NCBI GenBank assembly: GCA_016708955.1
Contig: JADJES010000025.1
Coordinates: 1 to 64,000 of the forward strand
Length of the DNA: 64,000 nt
Direction of reading: 5' to 3'
Origin: Nitrosomonas sp.
GTDB taxonomy: Bacteria; Pseudomonadota; Gammaproteobacteria; Burkholderiales; Nitrosomonadaceae
Shown here: piece after piece, positions 29,102-37,846 of the stretch
Numbering within the stretch: the first letter of the stretch is position 1
How the letters are laid out: each line of letters begins with the position of its first letter
Made by a program: the position numbers and the translations under genes
The notes under the pieces: model-generated
Told to the model about the DNA's origin: nothing
Database searches by the model: none
The model's input: the letters and a program-made list of their open reading frames with translations, nothing else

Positions 29102-29842
29102 ATGAAATCATTGCATGGAAAAGTTGCCATTGTAACTGGATCTTCGCGAGGGATCGGAGCGGTAATCGCGCTTACTTTAGCCAATGCCGGGGCAAAAGTT
29201 GTCATCAATTACCTAAAAAATAAACCGGCTGCCGACGAGGTTTGCGCGGCAATTACAAGTGCTGGTGGTGAATGCGTGGCGGTGCAAGCCGATGTGAGTG
29301 ATTCGAGTGAAGTACGGAAGCTATTTGATGCGACTGCCGAACATTTTAAGCAAATTGATATCCTCGTGAATAACGCCGGGATATTGCTTTTTAAGGAAAT
29401 AGCAGAAATCCGGGATGACGAGTTTGACCGCATTGTCGATGTGAATTTCAAAAGCGTTTTTTATACACTGCGCGAAGCGGGCACAAGACTCGCAGACCAT
29501 GGGCGCGTGGTGAATATTTCGAGTACGGTGACGCGCCTGATGCTGCCGAAATACGGTGCATATGCTGCAACTAAGGCCGCTGGAGAGCAATTGACGCGGA
29601 TTTTCGCCCGTGAGATGGGAAAAAGAGGCATCACCGCCAATACTATTTCACCGGGTCCGGTTGATACGGAACTGTTCCGCGCAGGCAAAACCGCAGCGGA
29701 TATTGAACGCATGGGGGCGATGGCTGCGTTGGGAAGACTTGGTGAGACCGATGATGTCGCTCAGGTTGTGTTGTTTCTGGTTAGTGACGAAGCCCGCTGG
29801 ATCACGGGGCAGGATATTGCGGCCAATGGCGGAATTATTTAA
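29102..29842 (+). CDS. short-chain dehydrogenase/reductase
   Basis: A 246-residue classical SDR. The NAD(P)-binding motif TGSSRGIGA is at residues 12-20, NNAG follows in ILVNNAGIL, and the catalytic serine and YxxxK are in NISSTVT and YGAYAATKAAG. The C-terminal ARWITGQDIAANGG is typical of FabG-like members. The substrate is unknown. It precedes alanine dehydrogenase by about 20 bases and may be co-transcribed with it. Confidence 0.9.
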   Translation: MKSLHGKVAIVTGSSRGIGAVIALTLANAGAKVVINYLKNKPAADEVCAAITSAGGECVAVQADVSDSSEVRKLFDATAEHFKQIDILVNNAGILLFKEIAEIRDDEFDRIVDVNFKSVFYTLREAGTRLADHGRVVNISSTVTRLMLPKYGAYAATKAAGEQLTRIFAREMGKRGITANTISPGPVDTELFRAGKTAADIERMGAMAALGRLGETDDVAQVVLFLVSDEARWITGQDIAANGGII

Positions 29843-29863
29843 TGGATAGGAATGGAGGATCAG

Positions 29864-30979
29864 ATGCATATCGGGGTGCCTAAGGAAATTAAAATTCATG
29901 AATCCCGTGTGGGTTTGACGCCGACAGCGGTGCGTGAGCTGAGCGCGAATGGCCATCAGGTGATGGTACAAAAGAATGCTGGATCCCAGATTGATTTAAG
30001 CGATGACAAATATCTGAGTGCTGGCGCAGAGATTGTGGAGACACCGCAGGAGATTTATGCCAGAGCCGGCTTGGTTGTCAAAGTTAAAGAACCGCAGCCA
30101 TCCGAGATTCCATTATTGCGCGAAGGGCAGGTGTTATTCACTTATCTGCATCTGGCCCCAGATCCTACACAGACTAAAGGCTTAATCGATTCAGGGTGTA
30201 TCGCCATAGCCTATGAAACGGTCACCGATAGCTTCGGCGGCTTGCCGCTTTTGGCGCCGATGAGTGAAGTGGCCGGCCGCATGGCGATTCAGGCGGGCGC
30301 GCATGCATTGGAATTGGATCAAGGCGGCCGCGGCATGCTGCTCGGCGGTGTATCCGGTGTGCCTGCCGCCCGTGTTGTGGTCATTGGCGGCGGTGTTGTC
30401 GGTACCAATGCTGCCCGCGTAGCAATGGGCGTGGAAGCGCATGTGACTGTGCTGGATAAATCCATTCACCGGCTACAGCAACTGGATTTCCAGTACGGCT
30501 CAAGAATTAACACCGTTTTCTCGACGGTGGATGCCGTGGAAGAGTACGTGGCAACAGCAGATCTGGTTATTGGCGCTGTGCTGGTTCCGGGAGGAGCAGC
30601 CCCTAAATTGGTCAGCCGTGAACTGGTCAGCCGCATGAATCGCGGTGCTGTGCTGGTCGATGTTGCGATTGACCAAGGCGGTTGCTTTGCCACTTCCAGG
30701 CCCACCTCGCTCGCCGATCCTATTTTTATCGTGGATGGCGTGGTGCATTATTGCGTTTCCAACATGCCCGGCGCGGTCGCGCGGACTTCTACTTTTGCGT
30801 TGAATAACGCAACGTTACCGTTTGTTTTGGCACTGGCCAATAAAGGCTACCGCAAAGCGCTGACAGATGATCCGCACTTGCGCAACGGGCTGAATGTTTA
30901 TCGCGGAAAGTTGACGCATGAAGCGGTGGCGCGTGATTTGGGTTTGGTGTATATGCCAGCGCTGGAGCTATTAATATAA
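29864..30979 (+). CDS. ald: alanine dehydrogenase
   Basis: NAD-dependent L-alanine dehydrogenase interconverts alanine and pyruvate plus ammonia, a link between carbon and ammonium metabolism. The 371-residue protein has the N-terminal IGVPKEIK and RVGLTP, the catalytic lysine in VVKVKEP, the histidine in YLHLAPD, and the nucleotide-binding GGGVVGTNAARVA. The ATG at 29864 is preferred over one at 29852 because GGAGGATCAG lies just before it. In an ammonia oxidiser it could serve ammonium assimilation (inference). Confidence 0.95.
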   Translation: MHIGVPKEIKIHESRVGLTPTAVRELSANGHQVMVQKNAGSQIDLSDDKYLSAGAEIVETPQEIYARAGLVVKVKEPQPSEIPLLREGQVLFTYLHLAPDPTQTKGLIDSGCIAIAYETVTDSFGGLPLLAPMSEVAGRMAIQAGAHALELDQGGRGMLLGGVSGVPAARVVVIGGGVVGTNAARVAMGVEAHVTVLDKSIHRLQQLDFQYGSRINTVFSTVDAVEEYVATADLVIGAVLVPGGAAPKLVSRELVSRMNRGAVLVDVAIDQGGCFATSRPTSLADPIFIVDGVVHYCVSNMPGAVARTSTFALNNATLPFVLALANKGYRKALTDDPHLRNGLNVYRGKLTHEAVARDLGLVYMPALELLI

Positions 30980-30995
30980 CCCGGAGAGCGGAGCA

Positions 30996-31078
30996 CACGC
31001 CCCCCTCCCCCTTGCTCCCACAAAAAACCCCCACCAAAAAAAAAAAAAAAACACCGAAAAACAAAAAAAAAAAAAGCA
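30996..31078. repeat. low-complexity C- and A-tract block
   Basis: Downstream of ald the sequence becomes runs of C (CCCCCC, CCCCC) then A: A16 at 31036-31051 and A13 at 31063-31075, separated by CACCGAAAAAC. It lies between the ends of two convergent genes. Such composition is unlike the rest of the window and could reflect assembly or base-calling trouble as easily as biology. Confidence 0.8.
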
Positions 31079-31136
31079 CCTGTGCGTCGGCTAAGTACCT
31101 GAAGAATCGACGGTGGTTTGATGGTGTGCCCAAGTT

Positions 31137-31997
31137 TTAAGCACATAACGCAGCGGTTAGCGATTTAACTTCTTCTTCCGATTCTGCAAGGATAGCGTCC
31201 AGTGCTTGTTGGTTGGCTAATCGATCAAGTTTAGTTAAGAAATCATCCCTCGCTTGAGTCTGTGCCGGAGCAAAAGGCGATTTTACCGGTGCGAGTTGAT
31301 CAGCAAGCAACAGCGTGTCTCCTAGCGTAGCGGGTGGAAAAATTAAAGAACCCTGCCAGAGATGCGCAATGGCATCAGCAACAGGTTCCGGTACTGAAAG
31401 CGCATTGAGAATAGCTGTGCTAATCTTTATTTCACACGCAAGCTCGTCATCCTCGTCTAAATCGTCATCGCTAACCCATGAATTGGCGATGTTTCCATCA
31501 ATCAAACCCGGATAAGCTTTTTCACGGGATAACAAGTAGAACCAGCTAATTTCATGAATGATTCCAGCAAACATTGCGGTATCAGGATCCTGGTGGGAAA
31601 TTCTACGGGCGATCACCTGAGCGAGCGCAGCCACATGGGCTGAATGTTGCCATAATTGGGTAACCAATTCACTTTTGGATTGCGTTCCCGCAAGTTGCTG
31701 CGTAATCACAGCCATCGCTAAATTTCGAACGGTACGAAGTCCCAGAAGAGTAATCGCTGCGTTAACGCTGGTGATTTTTTTTCCGGAACGATTAAAAACG
31801 ACAGAATTGGCAACTGCCACGATCTTTACTGACAAGAGGGGATCGGCCTGTATTAGCCGAGTCACGGCATCGAGATCACAATCCGGGTCCTCGAGCATTT
31901 TTTTGATTTGGAGAGTGGCCGTCGCTGAGGTGGGGAAGAATAATTTTCCTCGCTCGACTTCATCAGCCAGCGCACTCAATAACACTCTTTTTTCCAT
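31137..31997 (-). CDS. HDOD domain-containing protein
   Basis: A 286-residue HDOD-domain protein. HDOD is a catalytically degenerate relative of HD phosphohydrolases found in signalling proteins. Typical features are LIQADPLLSVKIVAVANSV near residue 47, ITSVNAAITLLGLRTVRNLA near 75 and the HSAHVAALAQVIA helix. No GGDEF, EAL or receiver domain is attached. The ATG at 31997 with GGAGG placed upstream is the likely start; a TTG directly precedes it. Partner unknown. Confidence 0.85.
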   Translation of the reverse strand: MEKRVLLSALADEVERGKLFFPTSATATLQIKKMLEDPDCDLDAVTRLIQADPLLSVKIVAVANSVVFNRSGKKITSVNAAITLLGLRTVRNLAMAVITQQLAGTQSKSELVTQLWQHSAHVAALAQVIARRISHQDPDTAMFAGIIHEISWFYLLSREKAYPGLIDGNIANSWVSDDDLDEDDELACEIKISTAILNALSVPEPVADAIAHLWQGSLIFPPATLGDTLLLADQLAPVKSPFAPAQTQARDDFLTKLDRLANQQALDAILAESEEEVKSLTAALCA

Positions 31998-32013
31998 CAA
32001 TACCTCCGTCGGC

Positions 32014-32131
32014 TTAAGGAAACTCTGGATAACTGTTATTTCGAGCGTAGCGAGAAATCTATAGTATTGATTGCCAAAGATTCCTCACTTTGTTCGGAAT
32101 GACGTATGCGGGTTATTCAAAGTTTTCTTAA
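32014..32131. repeat. MITE-like element, family 3
   Basis: About 118 bases with inverted ends TTAAGGAAACTCTGGATAAC (32014-32033) and GGTTATTCAAAGTTTTCTTAA (32111-32131), differing at a few positions. The interior reads GAGCGTAGCGAGAAATC...TTCGGAATGACG, a sequence type often seen in dispersed bacterial repeats. It lies upstream of the HDOD gene. Confidence 0.72.
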
Positions 32132-32461
32132 CTAATCAAGATCTAATCGTATCAGCTCAGACCTCAGACCGCACAGTTACCCGATGAACCGGATTCAAAT
32201 TTTTACTGTTTTAATCTCTTTTCTACCGAGCAAAATTTTTCTAGGATTTTTTCCATTAAAAATTTTACCCTACTGTGTACTTTCGTCATTGAAATAATAG
32301 AGCTGGTAATTTAGGTCATTTTTCAAGGATTCTAAAGCAGGATCTAGAATTCGGTATTCTTTGTGTGGCGTGCGGTAGATAGGTTGGCAATTCTTTCGGA
32401 GGGGCGAGTGTATCGCCGAACTTTGTTTCATCCGGCGCAGTGAATGTATTGGAGCGTGTTG
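32132..32461. other. intergenic gap
   Basis: No coding frame, RNA gene or convincing terminator seen between the repeat element and higA. Confidence 0.45.
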
Positions 32462-32776
32462 TTAAGCTAATTTCTTTATTTGGTTAAAGTCTGAGATAGA
32501 GTCAATATCGTCCTTTTCGGATTGTTGCGCCCAATACAAATCCCAGCGGGCTTGGAGATTGAGCCAGTAATCTGCGGAGACATTGAAAAACTTCGCCAAT
32601 CTTAACGCCGTGCTCGGCGTGACACCCCGTTTTTGATTGACCAGCTCATTGACACGCTGATACGGAACATGGATAGCTTCTGCCAATTCTCGCTGGCTGA
32701 TGCCCATCGGTTCCAAGAATTCGGCACGAAGCATTTCGCCGGGATGCGTGGGTTCTCTATCGGTTGGGATGCGCAT
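32462..32776 (-). CDS. higA: HigA-family antitoxin
   Basis: A 104-residue helix-turn-helix antitoxin of the HigA/VapI type. HPGEMLRAEFLEPMGIS opens the fold, the recognition helix is in YQRVNELVNQKRGVTPSTAL, and YWLNLQARWDLY follows. HigA neutralises the HigB mRNA interferase and represses the operon by binding its promoter. The toxin gene lies immediately upstream in the usual higBA order, 12 bases away, but is frameshifted, so this antitoxin may be an orphan. Confidence 0.92.
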   Translation of the reverse strand: MRIPTDREPTHPGEMLRAEFLEPMGISQRELAEAIHVPYQRVNELVNQKRGVTPSTALRLAKFFNVSADYWLNLQARWDLYWAQQSEKDDIDSISDFNQIKKLA

Positions 32777-32788
32777 GGTACAAGACCT

Positions 32789-33083
32789 TTATCTGTGATA
32801 ATCGATAATCTCAACATCGTATGGACCTGAATCACTCCATTTGAAGCAAACCCGATATTGATCGTTGATACGGATACTGAATTCCCCTTTTCTGTCACCT
32901 GACAGGCTTTCGAGATAGTTACCGGGGGGTATCCTTAATTCCTCCAAAAACAAAACTGAATCGTTGATCCAACTTTCTGAAAGCCACTTTCCACAAAGAT
33001 TGCGGGAGTAAGTTACGAGTCAGCTTGGAGTTTTTTCCGTTAAAAATGTCTTCAGTCGCTTGATTCTTGAAGGAAACTATCAT
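32789..33083 (-). pseudogene. higB: HigB-family toxin, frameshifted
   Basis: The RelE-fold toxin starts at the ATG at 33083 with MIVSFKNQATEDIFNGKNSK and FRKLDQ, then loses frame near 32918. In the next frame it continues as SVLFLEELRIPPGN, LESLSGDRKGEFSIRI and NDQYRVCFKW to its stop at 32789-32791. The break falls where LDQ meets DSV: GATCAACGATTC looks like a longer original with a second CAA-containing unit, so slippage between CAA repeats could have removed five bases (inference). Without frame restoration no toxin is made. Confidence 0.82.
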
Positions 33084-33223
33084 GCTGGCATGATAGCACG
33101 GTACACATGTTATTCAAGCAGCTACTTTACCAGTATGTGTGAATTCTTACCGAATAGAATGCACACGGGAATAAGGTTTTGTAGGGTACCAGAAGGAAAA
33201 TGCATTGCACCAGGTGTTGTTTT

Positions 33224-33252
33224 CATTCGGCGCAATATGGATTGCGCCCTAC
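33224..33252. repeat. REP-like hairpin repeat, copy A
   Basis: GGCGCAAT ATGG ATTGCGCC forms a perfect 8-bp hairpin (33229-33248), followed by CTACG. Its complement begins GTAGGGCGCAATC, matching copy B at 63660. It lies in the gap upstream of higB. Confidence 0.65.
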
Positions 33253-33309
33253 GCGGGCTGAGGTACCATCGAAGCCCATTGGATGCCGTTAGGGCACATT
33301 TAGAGCGCT

Positions 33310-34065
33310 CTACTTGCGGGGCTTAATCTTGATGACACGATACGCCTCGATGCCATCTTGAACCTGCCTACCCATTAGGTAAGTTGCATCCGGATATTCC
33401 CATTCAACAAGCAATCCGTTTCCGTCGCGTCCCACTTGCCTTGTGGACAGCGCTTTCCCGCGCAATTCGAGGACGGTGTCTGCAAGTGTTCCAACGACTA
33501 CCGGGGAAGGCTTCTTGGCATTGCCGGAAGTGCTTTGGGTCAGCGCAGGCGGGGAGGCGGCGAGTGCTACCCAGCCAACCCATAGTGTTTCGCCGGTGGT
33601 TCCACAGTAGATAGAAATTGGTCCAAGGGATTTCCTTGGTGCTTGGTTGGAACCGCCGGAATAATGCTTCGACTGCTGGGACTTTGCATAATCGACAATA
33701 GCGTTGGCTTGACTATGGGTGCCCCAAAAAGCGGCAAGAGTTTTAAGCTGTTCGATTTTCTTGGGCGACAATTTGGCGGGCCGTAATGTTGATTGCCCAT
33801 TCCAATGAATCCCTACCTCGACGATATCTTGACCTTTTGTTGTCAGTTCAACGCCGATGGATGAATTGGTGTTCTCTGTATCTTTGAAGGAATACGAGTT
33901 GTTCTTTCCCCCAGTCCGGAGGTCGTAAGGCGGGTCCTTGCTTACCAGAGTTTCCTTCTTATAGAAGGCACTTGATTCGAAGTCCGAGATGGTTCTACTT
34001 TGGGCGACTGTTGGTGCCGCAAGCGCAATGGAAGCGAAAAGGAGTAAGAGTAGATGTTGGCGCAT
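33310..34065 (-). CDS. exported protein of unknown function
   Basis: A 251-residue protein with a clear signal peptide (LLLLLFASIALAAPTVAQ, cleaved before SRTISD). The mature part has no recognised domain; features are YKKETLVSKDPPYDLRTGG, GVELTTKGQDIVEVGIHWNG and a C-terminal WEYPDATYLMGRQVQDG. A single cysteine occurs in ISIYCGTTGE. It is flanked by unrelated genes and appears monocistronic. Probably periplasmic; function not known. Confidence 0.75.
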   Translation of the reverse strand: MRQHLLLLLFASIALAAPTVAQSRTISDFESSAFYKKETLVSKDPPYDLRTGGKNNSYSFKDTENTNSSIGVELTTKGQDIVEVGIHWNGQSTLRPAKLSPKKIEQLKTLAAFWGTHSQANAIVDYAKSQQSKHYSGGSNQAPRKSLGPISIYCGTTGETLWVGWVALAASPPALTQSTSGNAKKPSPVVVGTLADTVLELRGKALSTRQVGRDGNGLLVEWEYPDATYLMGRQVQDGIEAYRVIKIKPRK

Positions 34066-34297
34066 GATGGGTTCCTAACTATTGGTGTGGCCTAACTACA
34101 ATTAGACTTCCGGAATGACGCAATATAGCACGTCAAAATTAACGTAAAACTCATAATTTCACCCGATTTTTAAAGCACAATGGACTGATTGAGGTTTCCT
34201 CGCGGTATGCATTATTAGATCCACAAAAATGATCAATTAGCTGTTTTATTTTCTTCCGTGATCAAGGTAACAAAAGAAAAATCAAATCTTAACCTTA

Positions 34298-35164
34298 TCA
34301 CTCAATATTCTGCACCTGCTCCCGCATCTGCTCGATAATCACCTTGAGTTCCATCGAAATCCGGGATATTTCCAGGTCGACCGATTTTGAGCCGATGGTG
34401 TTGGCTTCGCGGTGCAGTTCCTGCATCATGAAATCGAGCCGTTTGCCGACAGAACCGCCTTTATTCAGGATACGTTCCACTTCATCCAGATGCGCTTGCA
34501 GGCGGGATAATTCTTCGTCCACATCAATCTTTCCGGCGAACAGTGAGATTTCCTGGTGGATGCGGTCATCTTCCTGATTGCCGAGAATTTCTTCCAAGCG
34601 GGTGCGCAGTTTTTCCTCAAATGCGGCAATCAGCATTGGAATACGGGGGGATGCGGCGATCAGGAGCTGGCGGATCTGGTTGAGGCGTTCTAGCAAAATG
34701 AATTTCAGTTTGTCGCCTTCGCGTATCCGGGCGGCTTTTAGGTCCTCAAGCGCGATTTGCAGGAGCATCATGCCAATCTCTCCGGATTCTTCCACGGGGG
34801 AATGGTTGTCCCCTAGCATGCCCGGCCATTTCAAGATTTCCGCTACCGTTAACGATGGTGCGGCAGGGTGATGTGTTTTGATCGTACGTTGCAAAAGCAA
34901 AAGCTTTTCTAATAATGCGCTATCCAATTGCTGAACATTTTCAGCTTGCGTAGAAGGGGAGAAATTCAGGCGGCATTCGACTTTGCCGCGGCTGAGTTGA
35001 GTGGCCAGCAGTTCCCGCATTGCGGGTTCTTGCTTGCGAAAATCGTCCGGCAAACGGAACTGGACATCCAGATACCGGTTATTGACAGAACGTATTTCCA
35101 GGCTGAAAGATCCATGGGGCGTTTCCTGGGTTGCGATGGCGTAGCCAGTCATGCTGAAAATCAT
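34298..35164 (-). CDS. yicC: YicC-family endoribonuclease
   Basis: A 288-residue YicC-family protein; members are endoribonucleases implicated in small-RNA turnover. The N-terminus IFSMTGYA and LEIRSVNNRYLDVQFRLP (residues 2-40) and the C-terminal VGKRLDFMMQELHREANTIG and DLEISRISMELKVIIEQMRE are strongly conserved. Length is normal. In many proteobacteria yicC lies near gmk or rph; neither is present here. Confidence 0.93.
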   Translation of the reverse strand: MIFSMTGYAIATQETPHGSFSLEIRSVNNRYLDVQFRLPDDFRKQEPAMRELLATQLSRGKVECRLNFSPSTQAENVQQLDSALLEKLLLLQRTIKTHHPAAPSLTVAEILKWPGMLGDNHSPVEESGEIGMMLLQIALEDLKAARIREGDKLKFILLERLNQIRQLLIAASPRIPMLIAAFEEKLRTRLEEILGNQEDDRIHQEISLFAGKIDVDEELSRLQAHLDEVERILNKGGSVGKRLDFMMQELHREANTIGSKSVDLEISRISMELKVIIEQMREQVQNIE

Positions 35165-35251
35165 GATAGAAGCACTTCCTACTTCAAGAGTGGTGATGGA
35201 ATGGATAAACCGAACAAACTATCGTCACAAACTGCCGGAGCCGGTTTCCGG

Positions 35252-36226
35252 TCAAGTAAGCCGGTTACCGTAAAAGGGCATGGTTTTGTTTTCCGGGTCA
35301 AACAGGATTTGGCTGGCATCGATGTATTTGATATCACCGGGCGCATTGAGCCGCCAAAGATTGGGAATTCCGGCATACGGTTGATGCAGGCAATAGGCCA
35401 ATGTATCGCCGTGAATTACCAAAACCGGTTTCTTAAATTGCAATGCTTTAATTTTAATCAACTCACGTATCATTCGATATCCATCGCACTCTGTGCGATT
35501 TTCTGCTGAGCAAGCAGGTTTGTCATGATCGAAGTCAAACATGTCCGCATGGAAGGCAATTACTATCGCTTGCGCGGATTCTGCCGCTGCAAATAATTGC
35601 TGCAGCCATTTTCCATTGGATTGGTCGCGATGATCCGCTTCATCCAATGCCTCTTCGATGTTGCTACGCAGAATTTCATTTCTGCCATTATTGTTGCCGG
35701 GGATATGCAGTGTCGCGAAAACGACCGGATCAATCTTCCACAGGGCATTTTCAATAAAACCTTCCTGCCGGATAAGACCCGGAATGTCTTTCGTTAATTG
35801 ATGCACATCTTGGTGAAAGAAAATCTGGCGCAAATAATTGAGCCGCTCCAACTCGTCATATCGCGCGGAAATATTGAATCGATCACAATCTGCCCAATCA
35901 TTATCTCCGGGCGTATACACTGTTTTATGCGGATTGAGATGCGCGATTTGCCGGTAGTTGTCTTTATACAATTCATCGGTGCAGCTTAATCGGCCTCTCT
36001 TGAAATCACCCAGGTGGATTAGTACCGGGGGATTGTGTGCTTTAATGGCTTTGGCGATTGCGCCATCGGGATGTTCCAGCAGGGCAGATTCCGTATCGGT
36101 ATAGGGCATGTCGCCGATGACAATAAACCGGGTTGATTTTTCAGCAGTGGGATGGGTTACATCGCTGGCTAGTGCCGAGGAAGATAGAAAGATCAGCGGT
36201 ACAAAAAACAGTATCCATTTCATCAT
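35252..36226 (-). CDS. exported calcineurin-like phosphoesterase
   Basis: A 324-residue protein with a signal peptide (ILFFVPLIFLSSSALA) and metallophosphoesterase motifs: IGDMPYTD (in place of D-x-H), HLGDFK, TPGDNDWADC, AFHADMF and VIHGDTLAY. The first motif lacks the usual histidine, which is seen in a subset of the family. It is probably a periplasmic phosphodiesterase or phosphatase, substrate unknown. It lies 9 bases downstream of prfC and may be read through from it. Confidence 0.8.
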   Translation of the reverse strand: MMKWILFFVPLIFLSSSALASDVTHPTAEKSTRFIVIGDMPYTDTESALLEHPDGAIAKAIKAHNPPVLIHLGDFKRGRLSCTDELYKDNYRQIAHLNPHKTVYTPGDNDWADCDRFNISARYDELERLNYLRQIFFHQDVHQLTKDIPGLIRQEGFIENALWKIDPVVFATLHIPGNNNGRNEILRSNIEEALDEADHRDQSNGKWLQQLFAAAESAQAIVIAFHADMFDFDHDKPACSAENRTECDGYRMIRELIKIKALQFKKPVLVIHGDTLAYCLHQPYAGIPNLWRLNAPGDIKYIDASQILFDPENKTMPFYGNRLT

Positions 36227-36235
36227 GTTCTGAAA

Positions 36236-37846
36236 TTATCCATTCATATGGCTCTGAAAAACCAGTCCGGCATGTTCACGTAATTTATGAAAACGAATGG
36301 CAGGCCAGTTGTCCTGTGCCACACTCAGTTCCGCGCCGAAGGATGCCAGGAAGGTCGGTGCATCTACCGCATCATAGGCGATACGATGGGAATTCGCTTC
36401 AATAAACCGCTGCAATTCGCGCGGGTCATCGCAGGTAACCCAACGTGCCAATTGATATTTAGCCGATGCAATACGAGCAGCCACACCGTATTCATGCTGC
36501 AGGCGGTGTGTCACCACTTCAAACTGCAATGTGCCGACAGCACCGAGTAACAACATATTGCCCAAGAGCGGCCGAAATACTTGAATAGCGCCTTCTTCCC
36601 CCAATTGCGCCAAGCCTAATTTGAGTTGCTTGCTGCGCATTGGATCGGCAATTTCCACAGTGCGAAAAATCTCCGGCGCAAAAAAGGGTAAACCGGTAAA
36701 TTGTAAAACTTCGCCTTCGGTTAATGTATCGCCCAATTGCAGCGTGCCGTGATTGGGTATGCCGATGATGTCACCGGGATAAGCTTCCTCAAGAATATCG
36801 CGGCGCTGCGATAAAAAGGATACCACCGTGCTGGTGCGGATATCTTTGCCGCTACGTGCGACTTTTAAATTCATGCCGCGTTTGAAGTGACCGGAGCAAA
36901 CCCGGACAAACGCAATGCGGTCGCGGTGCGCCAAATTCATATTGGCTTGAATCTTGAACACCATACCGGAGAATTTCTTTTCATCCGGCAGTACCTCACG
37001 CTGAATGGCGTTGCGGGATTCTGGCGGCGGTGCCAGATCGACCAAAGCATCGAGGATTTCCCGGACACCAAAGTTGTTGATCGCGGATCCAAAGAAAACC
37101 GGCGTTTGTTTACCGGCGAGGAATTCCTCATGATCGAAAGCGGGTGAGGCGCCTTTGATTAAATCGATGGCTTGCAATGCGGTGGACAGATCGGTGCCAA
37201 AGCGTTCATGCATTTTCGGATCATCAAAATCCGTGATCACTTCCTCTTCATTGCCGACCCGATCCGCTCCGGGCTGGAATAAACGCATGCAATTGTTTTG
37301 CAGGTCGCATACCCCGCGGAAGTTGCGCCCCATGCCGACAGGCCAGGTGAAGGGGATCGTAGACATTCCAAGTGTGCGTTCAATTTCGTCAATCAGATCG
37401 AGCGGTTCGCGGACTTCCCGGTCCATTTTATTTACAAAAGTAACAATCGGCGTGTTGCGTGCGCGGCAAACTTCCAGCAAGCGCAGTGTTTGCGCTTCCA
37501 CGCCATTGGCGGCATCGATCACCATCAGCGCGGCATCGACGGCAGTGAGCACGCGATAGGTATCTTCCGAGAAATCCTGGTGACCGGGGGTATCGAGCAA
37601 ATTGATGACGCAATCGCGGTATTCCATTTGCATGACCGAGCTGGCGACCGAAATGCCGCGTTGCTTTTCAATTTCCATCCAGTCTGAAGTCGCATGCCGG
37701 CTGGCTTTTCGTGCTTTAACGCTGCCGGCAATATGAATGGCGCCGGCATACATCAGCAGTTTTTCGGTCAGTGTGGTTTTGCCCGCATCCGGGTGTGAAA
37801 TAATGGCGAATGTGCGGCGGCGTGCCACTTCATTATTAATGCTCAT
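36236..37846 (-). CDS. prfC: peptide chain release factor 3
   Basis: RF3 is the GTPase that removes RF1/RF2 from the ribosome after peptide release. The 536-residue protein has SHPDAGKTTLTEKL (G1), DTPGHQDFSEDTYR (G3) and FVNKMDRE (G4), and the family's C-terminal domains. The ATG at 37846 (MSINNEVARRRTFAIISHPD) is the true start; an in-frame start 66 bases upstream adds unrelated residues. It overlaps the end of the ABC ATPase gene by 11 bases, so the two are translationally coupled although functionally unrelated. Confidence 0.95.
   Translation of the reverse strand: MSINNEVARRRTFAIISHPDAGKTTLTEKLLMYAGAIHIAGSVKARKASRHATSDWMEIEKQRGISVASSVMQMEYRDCVINLLDTPGHQDFSEDTYRVLTAVDAALMVIDAANGVEAQTLRLLEVCRARNTPIVTFVNKMDREVREPLDLIDEIERTLGMSTIPFTWPVGMGRNFRGVCDLQNNCMRLFQPGADRVGNEEEVITDFDDPKMHERFGTDLSTALQAIDLIKGASPAFDHEEFLAGKQTPVFFGSAINNFGVREILDALVDLAPPPESRNAIQREVLPDEKKFSGMVFKIQANMNLAHRDRIAFVRVCSGHFKRGMNLKVARSGKDIRTSTVVSFLSQRRDILEEAYPGDIIGIPNHGTLQLGDTLTEGEVLQFTGLPFFAPEIFRTVEIADPMRSKQLKLGLAQLGEEGAIQVFRPLLGNMLLLGAVGTLQFEVVTHRLQHEYGVAARIASAKYQLARWVTCDDPRELQRFIEANSHRIAYDAVDAPTFLASFGAELSVAQDNWPAIRFHKLREHAGLVFQSHMNG

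Noticed and set aside
33060..33326. 88-residue plus-strand frame
   Set aside because: Overlaps the higB start on the other strand and the REP-like hairpin; no resemblance to any family.
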